Below, piece after piece: positions 1 to 5,629 of a stretch of 9,221 nt of DNA (position 1 is its first letter; the number at the start of each line of letters is the position of its first letter). The notes under the pieces are model-generated. The model ran no database searches. It was given only the letters and a program-made list of their open reading frames with translations, and was not told the DNA's origin. This DNA comes from Chitinophaga pinensis (GTDB taxonomy: Bacteria > Bacteroidota > Bacteroidia > SXHM01), in assembly GCA_945889235.1 (NCBI GenBank), contig CAMDBK010000098.1, positions 1-9,221 on the forward strand. Reading direction: 5' to 3'. A program made the position numbers and the translations under genes.

Positions 1-641
1 AGGTAAAAATAAACGGGCAGGATAAACCAATGCCCAACGCCACCAGCGGAAGAATTACTATTATCAATTTTGGCATGGGTAGCGCCAACGCAGCTACAGT
101 AATGGATTTATTGAGCGCGATAGAACCTAAAGCTGTTTTGTTTCTGGGCAAATGTGGCGGACTGAAAAAGAAAAATCAGTTAGGCGATTTGATTTTGCCA
201 ATCGCAGCAATTAGAGGCGAAGGAACTTCCAACGATTACATGCCGGCTGAAGTGCCCGCACTTCCTGCATTTAATTTGCAAAAAGCGGTTTCAACTTCCA
301 TACGTTTGAACGGAATGGATTACTGGACCGGAACTGTTTTCACCACCAACCGCAGGGTGTGGGAACACGATAACGAGTTTAAAAAATACCTGCGAAAGAT
401 CCGCGCAATGGGAATTGATATGGAAACCGCCACGCTTTTCACAGTTGGTTTTACAAATGAAATTTCATGCGGAGCATTGCTGCTCGTCAGCGACCAGCCC
501 ATGATTTCATCGGGAGTAAAAACCGATAAGAGTGATAAAAAAGTAACACAGAAGTTTGTTGACAAACACATTAAAATAGGAATTGATTCACTGAACGAAT
601 TGATCAATAACGGGCTTACGGTGAAGCATCTTCAATTTTGA
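1..641 (+). CDS. amn: AMP nucleosidase, 5'-truncated by window edge
   Basis: Hydrolyses AMP to adenine and ribose 5-phosphate in the cytoplasm (purine salvage and AMP control). The reading frame is open to the left edge (codons run from base 3 with no stop), and the ATG at 30 is unlikely to be the start: the first core strand (ITIINFGMGSANAA) follows almost immediately, while Bacteroidota family members, about 255-260 residues as I recall, carry roughly 45-50 more residues upstream. Counting from the ATG at 30, the nucleosidase-phosphorylase fold shows the nucleoside/phosphate-binding glycine segments (FGMGSANAA; LGKCGG near residue 40), the ribose-binding MET motif (GIDMETATLF, Glu132, bases 423-425) and the catalytic Asp in VSDQPM (Asp155, bases 492-494). 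The C-terminus is intact. The short Bacteroidota-type protein is more likely than the long E. coli-type Amn; a related MTA/SAH nucleosidase is the main alternative. The stop codon overlaps the next gene's proposed TTG start, suggesting co-transcription. Confidence 0.88.
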   Translation, partial: VKINGQDKPMPNATSGRITIINFGMGSANAATVMDLLSAIEPKAVLFLGKCGGLKKKNQLGDLILPIAAIRGEGTSNDYMPAEVPALPAFNLQKAVSTSIRLNGMDYWTGTVFTTNRRVWEHDNEFKKYLRKIRAMGIDMETATLFTVGFTNEISCGALLLVSDQPMISSGVKTDKSDKKVTQKFVDKHIKIGIDSLNELINNGLTVKHLQF

Positions 642-2425
642 AGTTTACAATTAGGATTTTGTTGCGCGCTATTTGTCATCGTGTCACGGTGAGCGTAGTC
701 GAACCGCTTAATTATTGCCCTTCGACTACGCTCAGGGTGACAGTCGCTTTCCTCCTTCTTTCATTTTATTCTACTGCCCAACACCCCAAAGACTACTTCT
801 GCTCCCCGCTTGATATTCCTCTTTTTCTATCAGGCAACTTTGGTGAAATACGCACCAATCATTTTCACTCAGGCATAGACATAAAAACGCAAGGCGTTGA
901 AGGCAAACCTGTGTACGCTCCTGCTGATGGTTGTGTATCACGCATAAAAATTGCAGCAGGCGGTTACGGCAATGCACTTTATCTTACCCATGCCAACGGA
1001 TACACCACTGTTTATGGTCATCTCAGCGCGTATTCCGATACACTGAAAAAATATATTACGGCTGAGCAATACAAGAAAGAAAGCTTTGAAATTGAGCTTA
1101 TACCCGACAGCAATTTGTTCCGCTTCAAAAAAGGTGATGTTATTGCTTTTACAGGAAACACAGGCAGTTCAGGTGGTCCGCACCTGCATTTTGAACTGCG
1201 AGATACCAAAACCGAAAGTACTTACAACCCTTTATTATTTGGGTTTGAGGTGAAGGATAAAATACCCCCGGCAATTACCTCATTGGCGGTATATGATTTT
1301 GATGAGAACCCACGACACGGTTGGCGCAACAGAAAAATATATTCGGTTACAAAAGCAGATGGCAAGTACATTGTAAATGGCGGAAAACCTTTTGTTGTTT
1401 CAGGAATTACAGGTTTTGGATTGGAAGTTTATGACCAACTGGATGGTGCAGATAACCACAACGGAGCTTATTCCATTGAACTATTGAAAGACAGCGCCCG
1501 CATCTACTTTCACAAGATTGATGAAATGCCTTTTTACCTCTCACGCTTTGTAAACAGTCACATTGATTACGAAGAAAAAAAACTTAGGGGCAACATCTTT
1601 CAGAAAAGTTTTGTGGAGCCGGGCAATCAACTGAAGATTTATGAAACAAAAATAAGCGCAGGAATAACCGTTATTGAAGAAGGTAAAAAATACACCTTCA
1701 GGTATAGTGTTAAAGATGTTGCAGGCAATACATCTTCGCTTGAATTTAAGGTAGAGGGCGCAAAACTTTCAGCACCGCAAAAGAAAGACAGCCTTTCCGT
1801 AAAAACCTTTTACTATGATTCTGTAACTGTTTTTTCAGCTGCCGGAATTAAACTACAGATGCCCAACTTCTGTCTTTACCGCGACATTGATTTCGCTTAT
1901 GCAACCAAACCAAAAACAAAGCAAACGTATTCTGCTATACACAGCATTTATAAAAACACCGAGCCCTTGCAGCGCGAGTACGCGCTTTCCATAAAACCCG
2001 ATTCCATTCCAGAAAAAGTAAAAGATAAACTGCTAATTGTTTCCTTCAACAGCAATGGAAATCCTGTTTCGGAAGGAGGAAAACTTATTAATGATTCTGT
2101 TACTACTAAAACCAAAAATTTTGGTGATTTTGCCGTAATGGCCGACACTACCAGACCTAAAATAACACCTGTAAACATTACCCGTGACGGAGATTTAAGC
2201 GCTGCCAAAACCATTAAAGTAAAAATAACGGATAACCTTTCGGGTATTGGTTTTTACCGCGGTAGTATTGACGGAAACTGGATACTGATGGAATACGATG
2301 CCAAGAACATTTTGCTGACCTATACTTTTGATAAAGCCCTTAGCAAAGGCAGGCACTATTTTGAGTTTACAGTAAGCGATTTGAAACAAAACAGCGCCAA
2401 ATACGAAGCACATTTTAACCGCTAA
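638..2425 (+). CDS. Secreted M23 (LytM-type) metallopeptidase with C-terminal Ig-like region
   Basis: Predicted zinc endopeptidase that cuts peptidoglycan cross-links in the periplasm. Numbered from the TTG at 638, all five LytM active-site positions are visible: zinc ligands His77 and Asp81 (HSGID) and His184, with catalytic His182 (HLH) and His128 (YGHLS). About residues 190-500 have no family I recognise; residues 505-595 look like an Ig-like strand domain (DTTRPKI..., ITDNLSGI) as in surface proteins. The signal-peptide core is residues 35-48 (VTVAFLLLSFYSTAQ). The start is uncertain: there is no in-frame ATG before the catalytic domain. The candidates are TTG 638 (overlapping the upstream TGA), TTG 659/662, and GTG 689 and GTG 737 inside a palindromic repeat. 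I prefer TTG 638 because MKFTIRILLRAI is basic and hydrophobic, like a signal-peptide n-region. The repeat separates this from the hydrophobic core. No TAnnTTTG promoter is visible just upstream, so the gene probably depends on the amn transcript. Confidence 0.88.
   Translation: MKFTIRILLRAICHRVTVSVVEPLNYCPSTTLRVTVAFLLLSFYSTAQHPKDYFCSPLDIPLFLSGNFGEIRTNHFHSGIDIKTQGVEGKPVYAPADGCVSRIKIAAGGYGNALYLTHANGYTTVYGHLSAYSDTLKKYITAEQYKKESFEIELIPDSNLFRFKKGDVIAFTGNTGSSGGPHLHFELRDTKTESTYNPLLFGFEVKDKIPPAITSLAVYDFDENPRHGWRNRKIYSVTKADGKYIVNGGKPFVVSGITGFGLEVYDQLDGADNHNGAYSIELLKDSARIYFHKIDEMPFYLSRFVNSHIDYEEKKLRGNIFQKSFVEPGNQLKIYETKISAGITVIEEGKKYTFRYSVKDVAGNTSSLEFKVEGAKLSAPQKKDSLSVKTFYYDSVTVFSAAGIKLQMPNFCLYRDIDFAYATKPKTKQTYSAIHSIYKNTEPLQREYALSIKPDSIPEKVKDKLLIVSFNSNGNPVSEGGKLINDSVTTKTKNFGDFAVMADTTRPKITPVNITRDGDLSAAKTIKVKITDNLSGIGFYRGSIDGNWILMEYDAKNILLTYTFDKALSKGRHYFEFTVSDLKQNSAKYEAHFNR
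682..742. repeat. REP-like inverted repeat inside the peptidase N-terminal coding region
   Basis: Two 22-nt arms (682-703 and 721-742) match at 20 of 22 positions when one is reverse-complemented, separated by a 17-nt spacer. The shared core is GAGCGTAGTCGA, with TGTCA at the outer ends. The two mismatched bases (GG versus CC) sit next to the core, and a swapped CC/GG follows it, so GG...CC in one arm corresponds to CC...GG in the other. The element is translated in frame as roughly RVTVSVVEPLNYCPSTTLRVT without creating a stop. A second copy of the same repeat family lies at 5500-5563. Confidence 0.85.
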
Positions 2426-2438
2426 GTAAAAATAATTC

Positions 2439-2467
2439 TTGCCGAACGGTAAACCTTCTTATTTTTG
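2439..2467 (+). promoter_or_regulatory. Bacteroidota-type promoter for the MORN protein gene
   Basis: TATTTTTG at 2460-2467 matches the -7 consensus TAnnTTTG exactly, and a TTG at 2439-2441 lies 18 nt upstream as a plausible -33 element. Transcription would begin near 2472, about 36 nt before the ATG at 2508. This rules out the in-frame TTG at 2439 as the start codon for transcripts from this promoter. Confidence 0.6.
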
Positions 2468-2507
2468 CTCACGTATCAACCCTGTTTCAAACAACATTCT
2501 TAATCTT

Positions 2508-2945
2508 ATGAAAAAATCAATCATCCTCTTTTCAGCATTTATATTAATTGCTCTGTTTGCCAATGCGCAATGCATAGAAGGCAACTGCTATGACGGAAGC
2601 GGAAAGTTTATCTTTAAAAACGGTGATATGTATAATGGTGTTTGGATAAAGGGCAAAATGGAAGGCCAGGGTACTTATACCTGGAAAAACGGGGACGTTT
2701 ACAAAGGTGCTTTTTTTGATAATGATATGGAAGGCCGCGGAAGCATGACCTTTAAAAATGGCGACCGTTTTATCGGCACCTGGGAAGAAAATAAAATGCA
2801 GGGACGCGGTCACTACATTTGGGAAACACCCGGTGATGCTATGAGCCAGAATAAATATGAAGGCGATTGGGTTGAAGGTGTGCAGCGTTATAAAGATGTA
2901 CAAGTTGTTCAACCCGTACAACAACAGGAAAACAACAAAAAATAA
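2508..2945 (+). CDS. Secreted MORN-repeat protein
   Basis: A 145-residue protein of unknown function. Residues 1-20 form a clear signal peptide (MKKSIILFSAFILIALFANA), cut before Gln21, so it is probably periplasmic or surface-located. Residue 22 is Cys, but NAQC is not a good lipobox. Residues 33-122 hold three to four MORN-type repeats of about 23 residues, each with the pattern Y-x-G-x-W/F...M-x-G-x-G...F/W-K-N-G-D, at about 42-64, 65-87, 88-105 and a partial one at 117-124. The tail (131-145) is rich in Gln, Asn and Lys and probably disordered. MORN repeats form elongated beta-hairpin arrays, and bacterial copies have no general known role. The ATG at 2508 is chosen over an in-frame TTG at 2439 because the signal peptide begins exactly there and a promoter occupies the intervening DNA. 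The gene ends shortly before a terminator. Confidence 0.85.
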   Translation: MKKSIILFSAFILIALFANAQCIEGNCYDGSGKFIFKNGDMYNGVWIKGKMEGQGTYTWKNGDVYKGAFFDNDMEGRGSMTFKNGDRFIGTWEENKMQGRGHYIWETPGDAMSQNKYEGDWVEGVQRYKDVQVVQPVQQQENNKK

Positions 2946-2962
2946 CACAAAGGGATTTACAG

Positions 2963-2997
2963 AAAAGGCTGCTGCGGAAACGGAGCAGCCTTTTTTT
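2963..2997. terminator. Rho-independent terminator between MORN gene and holA (convergent)
   Basis: The arms AAAAGGCTGCT (2963-2973) and AGCAGCCTTTT (2984-2994) are perfectly complementary. An inner CG-GAAA-CG tetraloop lies at 2975-2982 and the T run continues to 2997. It ends the plus-strand MORN transcript 18 nt after its stop. Read on the minus strand it follows the holA stop (3000-3002) immediately and ends in TTTTCTG, so it may also terminate holA, though less efficiently. Confidence 0.9.
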
Positions 2998-2999
2998 AT

Positions 3000-4025
3000 T
3001 TAATGCATTGCTTTGAAGAAAAACTCTTTCAGCAAATCACCGTGTTCAACGCTGGTGTTATCAACGCCTTTTGATTTTACATCCATCTCGCGCAACCACG
3101 AAATAATCTGGCGCACCTTGCGCTCACTGTAATTGCGTGCTGCGGTTTCATAGTCTTTAATGAAATATGGATTTACGCCCAACTCACCCGGAATTTTGTC
3201 TGAAGAAACAGTTGATTTCAAATAATGATATTTAATAAGCTTTGAAAAATAGCCATAAAGCGAAGCCATAATCAAAGGCAGCGGATGTTCATTTTGGTTC
3301 TGCGCAAAATAATTGACAATGCGCGTGGTTTTTAAAATATCTTTTTGTCCGAATACATTCTGCAACTCAAAAATATTGTAATCTTTACTGATACCGATGT
3401 TGCGCTCAATAATATCCGAAGTAAATTCAGCGCCTTTAGGCAAACTGATAAAAACCTTTGCTGTTTCGTTCACAATCTTTCCTAAATCGTTACCAAGATA
3501 TTCAGCAAGCAGGTTTGCATTTTTTGCATCAATTAAATACCCTTTGCGCTTTACATAACTTGTAATCCATTCGGCAACTTTATAATCCTTCAGTTTTTCC
3601 GATTCAAATAAAACACCTGTCTTGTCAATGGTTTTTGCAAGTGCTTTGCGTTTGTCAAGCTTCTTATATTTATAGCAGATTACAAGCAGCGTTGATTTCT
3701 GCGGCTTTTCAACATACGCAAGAAAAGGGTCGGCATCATCCTGCTTTTTAGGTATCAGGTTTTTGATGTTCTGTGCTTCTTTAACAATCACCACCTGGTA
3801 ATCGCCCATCATGGGGAAGCGTTTGGCTGCGCTGATAAGACTAAGCGCATCCACATCGGAACCATAAATAATGCTTTGATTAAATTCTTTCTGTGTTTCG
3901 TCAAGAACATGGTCGGCAATGTAATCGGCAATAACATCAATGTAAAACGGTTCCTCGCCCATGAGGAAATAAACGGGTTTGTAAATACCAGCTTTAAGGT
4001 CTTTAATAATTTGCTCGAAGGTCAA
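3000..4025 (-). CDS. holA: DNA polymerase III delta subunit
   Basis: The clamp-loader delta subunit opens the beta sliding clamp within the DnaX complex during replication. At 341 residues it has normal family length. Recognisable parts are the N-terminal segment IYKPVYFLMGEEPFYID (residues 14-30), typical of Bacteroidota HolA, and the conserved patch KRFPMMGDYQVVIVKEAQ (68-85), corresponding to the region where delta contacts the clamp. An AAA+-like lid follows, then a C-terminal helical domain that includes ISKDYNIFELQNV. Delta lacks a working Walker A motif, and none is seen. The start is a TTG at 4023-4025: the nearby ATG (4028-4030) is in another frame and meets TGA two codons later, and further upstream the frame reads through without a convincing start. 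The gene is convergent with the MORN gene and divergent from the T9SS cargo gene, so it appears monocistronic here. Confidence 0.93.
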   Translation of the reverse strand: MTFEQIIKDLKAGIYKPVYFLMGEEPFYIDVIADYIADHVLDETQKEFNQSIIYGSDVDALSLISAAKRFPMMGDYQVVIVKEAQNIKNLIPKKQDDADPFLAYVEKPQKSTLLVICYKYKKLDKRKALAKTIDKTGVLFESEKLKDYKVAEWITSYVKRKGYLIDAKNANLLAEYLGNDLGKIVNETAKVFISLPKGAEFTSDIIERNIGISKDYNIFELQNVFGQKDILKTTRIVNYFAQNQNEHPLPLIMASLYGYFSKLIKYHYLKSTVSSDKIPGELGVNPYFIKDYETAARNYSERKVRQIISWLREMDVKSKGVDNTSVEHGDLLKEFFFKAMH

Positions 4026-4047
4026 AGCATGTTTTGTTTTAGCTGCC

Positions 4048-4055
4048 CAAACATA
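4048..4055 (-). promoter_or_regulatory. Putative -7 box of the holA promoter
   Basis: On the minus strand this reads TATGTTTG, an exact match to TAnnTTTG. It ends 22 nt before the TTG start of holA, giving a leader of about 15-20 nt. No clear TTG -33 element is seen at the usual distance. Confidence 0.45.
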
Positions 4056-4084
4056 GCAAAATGATTTTGATGAAATCTAAAACA

Positions 4085-4092
4085 TAACTTTG
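4085..4092 (+). promoter_or_regulatory. Putative -7 box for the T9SS cargo gene
   Basis: TAACTTTG matches TAnnTTTG exactly, 17 nt upstream of the ATG at 4110, implying a leader of only about 12-14 nt. A TTTTG at 4065-4069 could be the -33 element, but its 15-nt spacing is short. The minus-strand holA box lies about 30 bp away, so the two divergent promoters share DNA. Confidence 0.45.
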
Positions 4093-4109
4093 TCAAAAAA
4101 ATATTTTCG

Positions 4110-5489
4110 ATGAACAATTTCTCTTTGCGCTTGCTTCTTGCCTCTTGCCTCTTGCCTTTTGCCTCTTCTGCTCAGGACAGCCTGAACATTCACCTGCTCT
4201 ATCATTGGGAAGATACTTCACTTCAAGACCTTACTTCTCACCAAAGTATTTACAATGAAATTTTTGGCTTTGTGCAGAATGGAAAAGAATATGGTGTTAT
4301 CGGTTCAACACTTGGTGCACATATTTTTGATGTTACTGATGCGCAGAATATTCATCCTGTACTTACTATTCCTGCTGCTTCGCAAGGCTCATCGGTTGTA
4401 AACCGTGATTATGATTTTTTTAATGGTTATTTATACATGGTGGGTGACCAGGCAGGCGCACGTTTCCAGATTGCTGACGTAAGTTTTCTCCCTGACTCCG
4501 CTCCTATTGTTTATGATTCTGATTCACTTTTTTCCAGAGCACACACCATTACCGTTGATGCTCCAACGGCACGATTTTACGCCAATGGCGGCTCCAATGA
4601 AATGAATATTTATGACATTTCAAATCCTGCGCAACCTGCGCTGTTGCTGAATTGCACAACGCTTCCCATCTGGAGCACCATTCAATATGTGCATGATTGT
4701 TTTGCGAAAAATGATACCGTTTATTGCCATGCAGGTCAGCGCGGGTTATTTATTATGGATTTTACTGACATCGGTAATCCTGTGCTGCTTGGCTCGGTTA
4801 CACAGTATGTTCAGCAGGGTTATAACCATGCAGGCTGGCTGCATAAAGACGGTATTGTATACGCGCAGGCAGATGAAACGCATGGCATGGATATAAAACT
4901 GTTTGATGTTTCGGACCTCAGCGATATTAGTTTGATTGACACGATTGGAACAGGCGTGAGTGAGGCGTATTCCATTCCACATAATGTTGTTTTCCGCGAT
5001 GATTTTTTATATGCAAGCTATTATCAAGACGGGCTGTATATTTTTAATACTACTGACCCATACAATAGTTTTATCAGCGGTTTTTACGATACATGTGTTT
5101 TGCCTGACACTAACAACTACCGCGGCAACTGGGGTGTTTATCCTTTACTGCCTTCCGGGAAAGTACTTGCTTCGGATATGCAAAACTGTTTTTATGTTTT
5201 TGATGTTTCGGCTGCGCTAAGTTCAGGCATCAATGATGAACAGGAGGAACTGAATGCAGTTGTATTTCCAAATCCATTTCGTGAAAGTTTTAATCTTTCT
5301 TTACCTGATGGAAATAAAAACAACTACACGTATGAGCTAATGGATATCAACGGAAAGATTTTACAGAGCGGAACTATTAACCGCAACATTTCATCTTTCA
5401 ATACAAGGAAAGATATTCCTGCCGGGAATTATTTTCTGAGAGTTACCGGAAACGGGAAAACATTTACTAAGAAATTAGTGAAGCAATAG
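4110..5489 (+). CDS. Secreted choice-of-anchor-B/LVIVD-repeat protein with T9SS type A sorting domain
   Basis: A 459-residue predicted cell-surface or secreted protein of unknown substrate. Residues 1-21 form a signal peptide (LRLLLASCLLPFASSAQ) for export to the periplasm. Residues about 25-375 contain at least six blade-like motifs of the form [IV]-[FY]-[DN]-[VIF]-[ST]-[DN]: GAHIFDVTD, EMNIYDISNP, GLFIMDFTD, DIKLFDVSD, GLYIFNTTD and CFYVFDVS. This pattern is that of LVIVD/choice-of-anchor-B proteins and suggests a beta-propeller. Residues 384-459 are a complete T9SS type A sorting domain (FPNPF at the start, then MDINGKIL, IPAGNYFLRV and a basic KKLVKQ end), which directs passage across the outer membrane and removal of the tail. 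The start ATG fits the signal peptide. A heptanucleotide repeat encodes part of that signal peptide. Transcription is divergent from holA and ends at the terminator near 5600. Confidence 0.87.
   Translation: MNNFSLRLLLASCLLPFASSAQDSLNIHLLYHWEDTSLQDLTSHQSIYNEIFGFVQNGKEYGVIGSTLGAHIFDVTDAQNIHPVLTIPAASQGSSVVNRDYDFFNGYLYMVGDQAGARFQIADVSFLPDSAPIVYDSDSLFSRAHTITVDAPTARFYANGGSNEMNIYDISNPAQPALLLNCTTLPIWSTIQYVHDCFAKNDTVYCHAGQRGLFIMDFTDIGNPVLLGSVTQYVQQGYNHAGWLHKDGIVYAQADETHGMDIKLFDVSDLSDISLIDTIGTGVSEAYSIPHNVVFRDDFLYASYYQDGLYIFNTTDPYNSFISGFYDTCVLPDTNNYRGNWGVYPLLPSGKVLASDMQNCFYVFDVSAALSSGINDEQEELNAVVFPNPFRESFNLSLPDGNKNNYTYELMDINGKILQSGTINRNISSFNTRKDIPAGNYFLRVTGNGKTFTKKLVKQ
4130..4164 (+). repeat. Heptanucleotide tandem repeat in signal-peptide codons
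   Basis: Five consecutive 7-bp units read CTTGCTT, CTTGCCT, CTTGCCT, CTTGCCT and TTTGCCT; the middle three (4137-4157) are identical. They encode the hydrophobic core of the signal peptide, seven codons after the ATG. Because 7 is not a multiple of 3, gain or loss of one unit would shift the reading frame. Confidence 0.8.
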
Positions 5490-5499
5490 AATTTAAATG

Positions 5500-5563
5500 C
5501 TGTCACTTCGAGCGTAGTCGAGAAGCAATAGTTATAACTTCTCGACTACGCTCAAAGTGACAG
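5500..5563. repeat. REP-like inverted repeat, intergenic copy
   Basis: The 26-nt arms 5500-5525 and 5538-5563 are inverted repeats matching at 25 of 26 positions, separated by a 12-nt AT-rich spacer. They share the TGTCAC...GAGCGTAGTCGA core with the element at 682-742. It starts 11 nt after the T9SS cargo stop codon and precedes the terminator, so its hairpin would form in the 3' end of that mRNA. Confidence 0.88.
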
Positions 5564-5575
5564 TGAACAGTTATA

Positions 5576-5616
5576 AAAAGAAAAGCCCCTCGCTTAAGGC
5601 GAGGGGCTTTTCTTTT
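5576..5616. terminator. Strong bidirectional terminator between convergent genes
   Basis: A perfect 18-bp stem is formed by 5576-5593 and 5599-5616 with a 5-nt TTAAG loop. The GC-rich inner half (GCCCCTCGC) is flanked by A-rich and T-rich outer halves, so a T run follows the hairpin in both directions. It serves both the plus-strand T9SS cargo gene and the minus-strand OmpA-like gene (stop at 5630). Confidence 0.93.
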
Positions 5617-5629
5617 ACGCTGAATTTAT

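Noticed and set aside
30..32. ATG at 30 as the AMP nucleosidase start
   Set aside because: The frame is open upstream to the window edge, and the family has about 45-50 residues before this point.
2436..2456. TTGCCG-AA-CGGTAA hairpin after the peptidase stop as a terminator
   Set aside because: The loop would be only 2 nt, the stem is short with a wobble pair, and no T run follows; it also overlaps the likely promoter.
2544..2948. 134-codon open frame on the minus strand opposite the MORN gene
   Set aside because: It is entirely antisense to a well-supported signal-peptide/MORN gene, starts beyond its stop, and shows no recognisable domain; the open frame is a by-product of repeat codon composition.
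4687..5220. Several 69-86 codon frames within the T9SS cargo gene on both strands
   Set aside because: They are embedded in a gene with continuous domain support and have no start context or domain of their own.
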